Positions 56,100 through 64,000 of a stretch of DNA of 64,000 nucleotides are shown one piece after another. Both the position numbers and the translations under genes were made by a program. This stretch comes from Camellia lanceoleosa. Its lineage: Eukaryota > Streptophyta > Magnoliopsida > Ericales > Theaceae. Below the pieces are notes generated by a model. That model worked only from the letters and a program-made list of their open reading frames with translations, ran no database searches and had not been told where the DNA came from. Position 1 is the first letter of the stretch, and each line of letters starts with the position of its first letter. Where the stretch lies: positions 84,473,893 through 84,537,892 of the forward strand of contig CM045762.1 in assembly GCA_025200525.1 (NCBI GenBank), in the 5' to 3' direction.

Positions 56100-57267
56100 A
56101 ATTGTCCATTAATTTATAACTCCAAATTTTACACTCTACTAAAACTAATTTCTTACCTTCAAATGCATAATAGTGTTTAATTTTTTCAAGAAATAATTTC
56201 ATTTTCATAATTCAACTCATGCATCACATGGGTTTGCTGTTAGACATAAACTACAATAGAAAAACTCAGCTTCCAACAAATTATGGTAAAATCCAAAAGT
56301 GAAAATATGCTTCTTTTCGCCCAGGTGAAAGCTACCTAAGGTGAGAGCTACAACAATTGTAGAAGTGTGATGGTATGTTACAGTTGAAAGAATTACAAGA
56401 CTTGATCTCAAGAGTTGCATCTAGGTCTTTTGGCATATTAGTCAGGTTCATAAAACACACATTAAAAAATATTTATCCCCCATTTTATTTTATTTTTCCC
56501 CTTAAACTTGAACACGCATGTGAATATTCTCTCACATTAGCAACCCTTATTAACAAGAGTTACACTACTCATATTGAATCAATTTCATACTTTCCATTAA
56601 CAATAAATGAAAAATCCTAATATGACAATATTTTGAGAACCTAACTTCTAATCAGTCTTTCCTTCAAACACCTTGAGTGCATTTCGAAAATCTACCTCAT
56701 CCACCTAACCAAACGAAGATCGAGGAAGCATAAAATAGAAATTTTGCCAAGGAAAGACAATAGAAGTGAAAAACAAAAAAACACATAAAAAAAGAACTTA
56801 TAGTCCTATGAAAGAATAAAATCAAGTTTCCATGAACAAAGACAAGTCCTAATATGATAATATTTTGAGAACCCAATTTCTGATCGGTCTTTTCTACCTC
56901 AGTAACTTAACCAAACGAAGATTGAGGAAGCATAAAACAGAAATTTATGTGTTAAGAAAAGACAATACAACTACAAAATAGTCTTATGTGACAGACAATA
57001 ATAATTTTTTTTTTTAAAAAAAAAAAAACAAATTTCCATGAACAAGGGCACCAAGAGCAAAAACAACAATCCACAAAAAAATCAAAATCAAAATCAAAAC
57101 CAAAAAAAAAAAGTGAAAAAGGTAGAGAACAAAAACTCCAAAAATGTAGATAGATATAGAAGGTGTATGTATGTATGTATGTATGTATGTATAGAGAGAA
57201 GAGAAGAGAAGAGAAGAGAAAAACAGAGAAGAGAAAGGAGGAGGGGGATATAAATATATATATATAT

Positions 57268-57328
<61 letters not shown>

Positions 57329-57780
57329 AAACAAGGGTTTTAGGAAGAAGGAAAAGAGAGTGCCATACAAATTGATTCAATTGAACGGATGGAATCAGAA
57401 ATTGAAGCCAAGTCCAAGTCGAAGCAGATTACAAATTGATTCAATGGAAAGCGTGATTGCTTTGTTGAGGAAGGAAGCGGACTGCATCAATCGACTGCCA
57501 TGTGTCTCAATCTCTACCGATTCAATTGATTGAAGACCAAGTGTTTGAAGAACCCTTTCCCCTTCACCTATATACGTCTTTCTTCTCTCTCTTTTCTTAG
57601 AAACTGTGTGTTTTTTCATTTTTTAGAAACCAAGCGTTTGAAGAACCCTTCCCCTTCACCTGTATCCGACCAAGTGTTTATTTTTTTATTTTTGAATAAG
57701 TGGCGCCACAATATTGGGTTTTGGTGCCTGGAATTTTTTGGGCATACCATTCACGACACACATAGTAAGCTGTAAAAGGT
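56100..57780. other. Non-coding part of the CACTA element
   Basis: No gene is supported. It includes (TATG)n near 57165-57192, a GAGAA-rich run near 57195-57240 and (GA)n near 57272-57325. 'gtttgaagaaccc(t)ttccccttcacct' is duplicated at about 57542 and 57629. It may hold the captured TRM7 upstream region. Confidence 0.5.
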
Positions 57781-58059
57781 GACTTATTTTTAACGACTGT
57801 CATACGCATGTCATATATAACTGATGTATTAACGGCATGCCATATGTATGCCATAGAAATTTTTATTATTTACGACTAATATTGCAAGCCGTAAAAAAAT
57901 TACCATTTTTACCATTAACGGCCTGCGCAATAGACGCTCTGTGGTTAGTATATTATTTACGACATGCAAAAAAAGCAAGTCGTAAAAGTGAGAAATTACG
58001 GCTTGCATTCATTGTATGTGATTGATGTAGTGCTGTAAAAAGTCAATTTTGTTGTAGTG

Positions 58060-58730
58060 ATCATGAAAAGACATGAGGATGTTGAAAACAAAAAGAAAAA
58101 TGGAATTGCATTCAAAGCCTCATCAAATGAAGTAGCCAACTTATGTCTCATGACTCTTGAAGATGAAAACTCTACTCAAGATGAGGTAACTACTCTTTAT
58201 GAAGAACTTGAAAGTGCATTCCATGAACTATCAAATGAATTTAGAAAAGTTTGTGCCAAAAATGATGTGTTGAAGAAATCTATTACATCTTTATCTATTA
58301 ATGTAGAAGAATTAAAGAAAGAAATAATTATTTTGAAAGATGATTTTGATACTATCTCTAATGAGAAAACTACTTAAAAAAAAAATGTTGATGATTTAAC
58401 AAAAACACTTGAAAATTTTGTAAAAGGTAGAGATAATCTCAACATGCTTATTAGAAATCAAAGATGTGTTTTTTATAAAGCGGGTATTGGATATGACCCT
58501 ATTAAGAAATAAAAGAATCTCAATACAATTTTTGAAAAGGCACCTCTCATGACACACCCTCATATTACTTGTCATTATCGTAGAAATAAAGGCCATTATA
58601 TATCTTATTGTCCATTCAAAAAGAATATGAACATGGGAATTAAATAGATTTGGATTATTAAGGGATCTAACAAAACTAACCAAGAAGGACCCAAGAAATT
58701 ATGGGTACCAAAAATCAACATTTGATTGTC
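58060..58730 (+). pseudogene. Sirevirus-like gag, 3' part
   Basis: Continues gag after the CACTA insertion: MKRHEDVENKKKNGIAFKA, a coiled coil (58190-58370), then a zinc-knuckle-like CHYRRNKGHYISYC (about 58572; the second Cys of CCHC appears lost). It ends near KKLWVPK. Stops at 58375-58377, near 58510 and near 58645. Confidence 0.8.
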
Positions 58731-59540
58731 ATCTTATAGGTTTGCTTTAAGTCCAAAGCTAAAGAAGGGAAGTGGTACCTTGATAGTGGATGTTCCAGAC
58801 ACATGACCAGAGATAAATCTTTTTTTTCTAAACTATCATCGAAAGAAGGAGGATTTGTTATTTTTGGAGACAATAAGAAAGGAAAAATCATCGGTATTGG
58901 TAGCATCGGTATTTCTCCTAACCATTCTATTGAAAATGTTTTACTTGTTGATGGACTTAAGCATAACCTACTTAGTATTAGTCAATTATGTGATAAAGGT
59001 AATCGAGTTTTTTTTGATAAATCACATTGCACAATTGAAAGTACAAATGATCATAAAGCTTTATTCATTGGTAATCGCCATGATAATGTTTATATTTTTT
59101 ATCTTAAAGATCTCTATGCTAGTGATGTTCAATGTTTATATGTTAATAATGAAAATAGTTGGTTATGGCATAGAAGACTTGGCCATGCTCATATGGATTT
59201 AATTGCTAAACTTTTGATAAAGGATTTGGTCATTGAACTTCCAAAAATTAAATTTGAAAAAAAAAAATCGTCTTTGTAGTGCTTGTCAACAAGGAAAACA
59301 AACTAAAACATCGTTTAAATCAAAATCTCATATTTCCACAACTAAATCTTTACAAATATTACATATGGATTTATTTGTTCTCTCAAGGACATCTAGTCTA
59401 GGTGATAAACGTTATTGTCTTGTTATTGTTGATGATTATTCAAGATTTACATAAGTTATGTTTTTAGCACACAAAGATGAAACCTTTTCTTCTTTCACAA
59501 AACTCTGTTGTAGAATTCAAAATGAAAAAAAGGCTTTCTT
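58731..59540 (+). pseudogene. Sirevirus-like protease and integrase start
   Basis: Protease motif WYLDSGCSRHMT at about 58772-58808. Pre-integrase region with LLSISQLCD. The H-x-H and C-x2-C zinc ligands (WHRRLGHAHMD near 59168, LCSACQQGKQ near 59275) are split by a frameshift in the A-run at 59258-59268. The integrase core begins (HMDLFVLSRTSSLGDKRY, VDDYSRFT) and is cut by TAA at 59452-59454. Homology stops at about 59545, before the second catalytic Asp. Confidence 0.85.
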
Positions 59541-60860
59541 ATTACTAATATGTTAATTCCTTTTTGAGTCATATCTTTGTAGAATTAGTTTTGATGTCAT
59601 AGCATGTTTTTGAGATGTATACTATATATATTTTGAATTGTACATTTATGATCTCAAGAATATGCTCAATATGAAAATTTCATGCTTATATGCTTTACAT
59701 TGGAATATTTGAATGAGTTATGAAATTCGTTGATTATGATCCATCAACAATGTTTAAATGAAAAGAAGTATCATACGTTTGTAGAGACATTGCATCTATC
59801 CTATTGAATATCTTTTGAATGTGGATTATATTGGCATACATCTCATGAAATGCTTTTGATTGATAAATTGTTGAATTAATTGTTTATAAAATTCATGTTG
59901 TGTTCCACATTAAGTAAAATGTTTTATCACACTTGAGTATGTGGATTGAATTGATGAAAATGCCTCTTGATAATGTTATGTGATTAAATGAGATTGTTGC
60001 ATCATTTTTTAATAAAACAAAGAGCATAACACTATTTTCTTATGCATATTATGCTATGTGCTACAACTTGAAAATTCTGAAAAATAGCATTCCAAACTCT
60101 TGTTTGATCATTGAATTATTTTTCACTTTTTGAGTTTGTTATAAGAAGTGATTTGCATTGTATTTTTATTGAGTAATAGTGTTTGTTCTATCAATGCTAT
60201 ATTTACACAAATCACATTAGAAAAGGGTAGCACCAACTTAGGTGGAGAAATCATTTTGCTAACATACTTGTTAAACCCTTTTGAGATGACCTCCTCATGA
60301 AAGAAAATTGAAGATTGAAAAGCTTCTATCTCTTGAACCTAACGTATGCCTCATATACTCTCTTAAACTTTTGAGGTAAAATTTCTATCTTATATCGTTT
60401 GAGCTAATACTGTTATTACTTTGATATGAAAAAGATTGATTATGCTTCATATGATTTGCAATGTATACTCTTTGATGATGCTCTTGCCTAAAAATCATGC
60501 CTATGCTTAAAATGTGTGCTATATATTGAAATTCATGATTTTTCTTGGCATATGGATTGCTATACCTTGAACATGCTTCATTTTTTGGATTTACATTAGC
60601 TCCATGAGATTATATTGAGTTTAACCTATTATGAGCAATATTTGGTATTCTACATAATGCTTGAGCCATGATTGTTAAATCTTCTAGATTGCATATTGGT
60701 ATCCTTGGTAGATTGCATATTGGTATCATTTTGGCATCCTTCTTGGTAATATTTGGCATACTATTTGATATTATTGAGGAGAACATTTTAGTTATGAGCT
60801 TTCATTGTTCATATCTCTTATTGATTTTGCCAAATGAAACAAGGGGAAGAATTTAAACTT
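59541..60860. other. Non-coding 3' region of the Sirevirus-like element
   Basis: AT-rich, full of stops in all frames. No RT or RNase H motif is seen. It probably represents 3' non-coding element sequence after an internal deletion. Confidence 0.4.
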
Positions 60861-60960
60861 GATTAGTTTTAAACTGTGTAATTTTTTTTGGGGTTCTGCA
60901 TCTTGAGGTAAAATTAACTTTGCATACATTGATTTTTTTTAAACCCTCATGGTATTTTTT

Positions 60961-61357
60961 TTTTGCATTACCATTCCAGAAACACCAACGTCCCATTAAG
61001 TTTAATTTCTGCTGGTATTATTTTATTTTATTTTATTTTACTTTATTTTTATTTTGCTATTAGGCTTCATTTCTTTTATTTTTATTTGTTTCATTATTAT
61101 TTTTTGTTTGGACTCAATTTTCTTATTTTTTTTCTGCTTTTTAATTTCATTTTTCAGTACTTAAACATAAAAACAAAAACAAATCAAAATACAAATATTT
61201 ACATAAAAAAAAACACCCTTCATTTTCTTTACGGCCATACGCCGATCAAACTAAACATATTTCAAAAAAAAAAAAAAAAAAAAAAAAACAAACAAACAAA
61301 CAAAAAACAAAAAAAAACAAAACAACCCTTCATTTTTTTTCCGGCCATACGCCGATC
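60961..61357. repeat. Low-complexity region with a 108-bp-spaced duplication
   Basis: (TTTTA)n near 61019-61060 and a long A-run near 61264-61290. The block 'cccttcatttt..cggccatacgccgatc' occurs at about 61217 and 61325. Confidence 0.75.
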
Positions 61358-61867
61358 TTACTTACTCGCCTCTTCCATCGTTCTCTTCTTCTTTTTATCA
61401 CCTTGGGCGACCCTTGACGCCCCTGCCCCCGTGCTTTTGTCGAGAGCGACGACTACCCGCTGACTTTCAAAGGCCAAGAACGATATTGCTCCAAATCGGG
61501 CCATTAAGGTGGTCTTCCGTTTAAGCTCTTTATTTTCGGCCTTCAGCGCGCCTATTTCTGCTCGTGCATCCTTGTACATGCGCTGGAGTAGAGAGAGTTG
61601 GGCGTTGACCTGATGGAGCTCACTCGTCCAGTTTTGCAATCGGTGAGCCAATTTTGTGATTGTCGTCACCGTCTCCATACAGGACGTCAGTGTGAAATGA
61701 TTGGCTTCTATGTTAGATTGAGCTGCCATGATTTGCTCAATCGACATCATAGGAAGGTTAGGCAGAGGAATGACAAGAAGAGTAGGACTAGAGGCACTCA
61801 GTCTAGCAGAGCTTATGGGATCGTTCAGGTTCGGAAATAGAGTGAGGGGACGGGATGAGGAAGCCAT
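61358..61867 (-). CDS. 169-codon ORF, coiled-coil protein, probably transposon-derived antisense ORF
   Basis: An intact frame starts at ATG 61867-61865 and ends near 61358. The product has a Ser/Pro-rich N-terminus, a middle with [17 protein letters not shown], a coiled coil with heptads ([20 protein letters not shown]) and a basic KKKKR end. I do not recognise the family. It runs on the minus strand just left of a likely LTR start at 62162, the same arrangement as the antisense genes of the two Tat elements. It may therefore belong to a third such element, although the sequence is not similar to theirs by eye. Confidence 0.5.
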   Translation of the reverse strand: MASSSRPLTLFPNLNDPISSARLSASSPTLLVIPLPNLPMMSIEQIMAAQSNIEANHFTLTSCMETVTTITKLAHRLQNWTSELHQVNAQLSLLQRMYKDARAEIGALKAENKELKRKTTLMARFGAISFLAFESQRVVVALDKSTGAGASRVAQGDKKKKRTMEEASK

Positions 61868-62161
61868 GGTTTAGAGGTGAGAGCTATAAACAAAATGAGT
61901 TGCAGAGAAATAGAAGAGAACAGACTGAGGTTTGGCCTTCTCCGTTTAGTTTTTTTTGTCTCTCGATGAGGCAGAAGAAACAGACGAGAATGGTAAAGAA
62001 AAGATAAAAGAGAATGGTGAAGATGAAAATGGAAGAGTGTGTGATTTAGAAGAAGGCAAAAGAGAAGACGCTGAAGAGAAGAAGACAAGGAGGGCGAGAT
62101 AACTGAGGCGAGCGGCAATCGAGGAGAACTGCTTTTGTCGACCAATGAAGCAAAAGCTAGG

Positions 62162-64000
62162 TGTAGACACCCCATTTTTGACCGACCTTAAGACTCAGAC
62201 GTCATCAATTGAGTGCTCGGTGATGGTGCTTGTTGTGCTCGTTTTGAGGTTTTGGAGTTTCGGCTAAGAGCCTTACCCCCGGACCTCGGGGCCCTTTTGT
62301 GCTTTGCCTCGGTTTACGAACCAGGTCTTGTTTTCTCTTCCCGAAGGGAGGGAGAGGTATCGTAGACCATCTCTCAATGGCCAAAGGCTACTTTTCGTGG
62401 TCGCAGGCCACTGTTCCCGTTTGGAGACCAGTTTTCGATTTTCGGAGCCGTCGGCCGCGCGCCTCGGTTCGGGACCGCTTAACATTCTCCGTTTGCTTCG
62501 GCTTTTGGCACACATCTTGTTTCCTCTCTCTAGAGGGACACTGTGGCCTGGGAGACCACCTTCGTGGTCGCATGCCACTTTCGATGCTTAACAGTCAGTT
62601 TTCGGGGCACCCCACTGCGCGTTTTGGCCCTTAAACCCTCGTTTTGCATCCGTCTTCATTCATTTTTGGCTTAGACCTTATTTCATTGTTTGGAAGGTGG
62701 TACAAGGGTGGGATACCACCTTTTCTCCTTGGAGACCACCTTTCTCTTCGCCGGCCAGTTTTCTTGACAGGAAGCTGGTCTCCTTGGTTTTTGGGCCACA
62801 TTTACTAGTCTCCTACCATACCACTTGCTTGCATTTCATGTGGAGACCACCCTGGGAGGCTTCCGACCACTTGAACCTTTTGAACCTTTGTTTTAGATTC
62901 TTGAGGAAGCTTGAACCTTTTGAACCTTTGTTTTAGCTTCTTGGGAAAGCTTGAACCTTTTGGATCCATGTTTTAGCTTCTTGAGGGAGCTTGAACCTTT
63001 TGAACCCTTGTTTTAGCTTTTTGAGGAAGCTTGAACCTTTTGAACCCTTGTTTTAGTTTCTTGGGGAGGCTTGAACCTTTTGAACCTTTGTTTTAACTTC
63101 TTGCGGAAACTTGAACCTTTTGAACCTTTGTTTTAGCTTCTTGAGGAAGCTTGAACCTCATGAACCTTTGCTCTAGCTTCTTGAGGAAGCTTGAACCTTT
63201 GCCCTAGCTTCTCCAAAAAGCTTGAACCCTCTTGTTTCTCTATAAGAGAGACCCTCCCTCTCCTTTAGAGAGGTTGAAAAAAAAAATTGTCTAAGGCACA
63301 AGGGTTGTATCTCTCTCTATATCTCTAAATTTAGGCATAGAGAGGCAAAACCGGTCGTGACCTTACGGAGCTTTATGCAGTGCAGGACCGATTGCAGAAG
63401 GCAATCAGGGAATCGCGATGGATTTCCCGACAAAGCGACTTGAGCATGCATGCATCCCTATCATTCGGAACAGAGCTGAGGCAGTCCATTTTGTTTAATT
63501 TGCATGCTAGTTTCCTTACTTACTTAGTTAATTCGTTAATTAATTAATGTTGTGTAATAATTAGTTTAATTAGCTTAGATTAGCTAGTTTATTCTGTGCT
63601 ATTCATTCGGACCCTCCGAGAGAGGGCAATGTTGTAATAAGTGTGTGTGTGTGTGATGCATGTCTTCCAACCCCACGTCTTTCTCCCTTTTATTTACCAG
63701 CTTATGATGGTTAGTTTTAGGGCATGTTTCAATTAGCATCTATATGTTCGCCTGTTTGCATTCATTCATCTGTATTGCATGCACCGGGTTCGGCGCATCA
63801 TGCTAACTGCATTGTATTTCAATTTCAAGTTGAATACATGTATCGATTGTTGCATCTCATATGCGATCTTAGAATAGCCGAGCCTATTGTAGTTGCATTT
63901 TTGCATGTGTTGCATTAGGCATTTCAGCATAGTTAGGATTCATGCATGATTTCTAAATTAGCTTCTCTCTTTGGCTTGGAGTACTCGGTAAGTATTTATG
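62162..64000. repeat. Probable long LTR (incomplete)
   Basis: Starts TGTAGACACCCCATTTTTGA, a form common for plant Gypsy LTR starts, after a purine-rich stretch (AATGAAGCAAAAGCTAGG). It is GC-richer than its surroundings and has short repeated 'gagaccacctt' motifs, a 40-bp tandem array and a TATA-like CTCTATAAGAGAG (about 63237). No end is visible inside the window. Confidence 0.5.
62871..63235. repeat. 40-bp tandem array, about 9 copies
   Basis: The unit is cttgaaccttttgaaccttt followed by gttttagcttcttgaggaag. Later copies are shortened. It lies in the probable LTR. Confidence 0.92.

Larger units (their letters stand above)
51939..58059 (-). mobile_element. CACTA (En/Spm) transposon with captured gene exons
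   Basis: The ends are CACTACAACAAAA and TTTTGTTGTAGTG, perfect 13-bp inverted repeats, flanked by the 3-bp duplication ATC (51936-51938, 58060-58062). Subterminal repeats of a GCA(C/T)GCCGTAAAA type fill both ends (51960-52350 and 57780-58020). The interior has tnpA-like remnants and three TRM7 exons, both on the minus strand. No tnp2-type transposase is seen, so it is non-autonomous. Excision would restore the gag junction. Confidence 0.95.
50246..60860 (+). mobile_element. Truncated Sirevirus-like Ty1/Copia element split by a CACTA element
   Basis: A left LTR (TGTTAGACTT.. to GGTAACA) is followed by PBS TTGGTATCAAAGCC and a Sirevirus-like gag. The CACTA element at 51939-58059 interrupts gag. 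Protease and the start of integrase follow. After about 59545 the integrase core, RT and RNase H are missing. The 3' region holds broken sequence with a 'tttgccaaa..aaggggaagaa' patch near 60830, typical of Sirevirus 3' regions. No 3' LTR is recognised, so the right end is approximate. Confidence 0.75.

Noticed and set aside
56952..57380. 142-codon minus-strand ORF
   Set aside because: It arises from (GA)n, (TATG)n and A-rich microsatellites.
60963..61463. 166-codon plus-strand ORF rich in Phe and Lys
   Set aside because: It is generated by poly(T)/poly(A) low-complexity sequence and overlaps the better-supported minus-strand ORF.
62299..62634. Several overlapping ORFs of about 100 codons in the probable LTR
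   Set aside because: GC-rich LTR sequence gives open frames on both strands. None shows a domain.

Overview
This is a plant nuclear window, most likely from an AT-rich eudicot genome. The evidence is wall-to-wall nested plant transposons (two Ty3/Gypsy Tat-lineage elements with dual RNase H, a Sirevirus-like and a gag-only Ty1/Copia, LINE, CACTA and hAT elements, MITE-like foldbacks) and a plant-style C/D snoRNA promoter with telo-boxes and a site II element. I see no intact host protein gene. Almost every coding region is a decayed transposon gene.

Layout. 1-1179: AT-rich, one MITE-like repeat. 1180-14858: Tat element 1 on the minus strand (5' LTR at right), holding gag, protease, RT, RNase H, a second archaeal-type RNase H, integrase, a 58-bp tandem array and an antisense (plus-strand) extra gene with introns. 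Its 5' LTR is split by a 2.5-kb solo LTR that carries doublets of CGCTCGAGCG. 14859-22436: intergenic, with several foldback/MITE repeats and a PPR gene fragment. 22437-25160: LINE remnant split by a younger poly(A) insertion with a 12-bp target duplication. 25348-28820: non-autonomous Copia with gag/protease only. 28922-29733: 812-bp hAT element. 30757-34162: giant inverted repeat. 36700-37930: minus-strand snoRNA locus, two of whose guides match 25S rRNA. 38272-49181: Tat element 2 on the plus strand, with a perfect 5-bp target duplication and its own antisense gene. 50246-about 60860: truncated Sirevirus-like Copia, split in gag by a 6.1-kb CACTA element (51939-58059) that carries tnpA-like remnants and three captured exons of a TRM7/FtsJ tRNA methyltransferase gene. 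61358-64000: an antisense coiled-coil ORF beside what looks like the start of a long LTR.

How the parts relate. Both Tat elements share one plan: LTR, gag-pol, 3' tandem repeats, antisense gene, LTR. The antisense products share a domain order of N-terminal plant-transposon domain, charged linker, coiled coil and acidic tail. Mutations in both are mainly nonsense codons and G-to-A changes, as expected for silenced, methylated copies. The most notable items are the captured TRM7 exons, the snoRNA cluster, the 20-bp-phased CTCGAG doublets, the 3.4-kb hairpin and the paired antisense genes. All calls come from reading the sequence by eye; no database search or folding was run.
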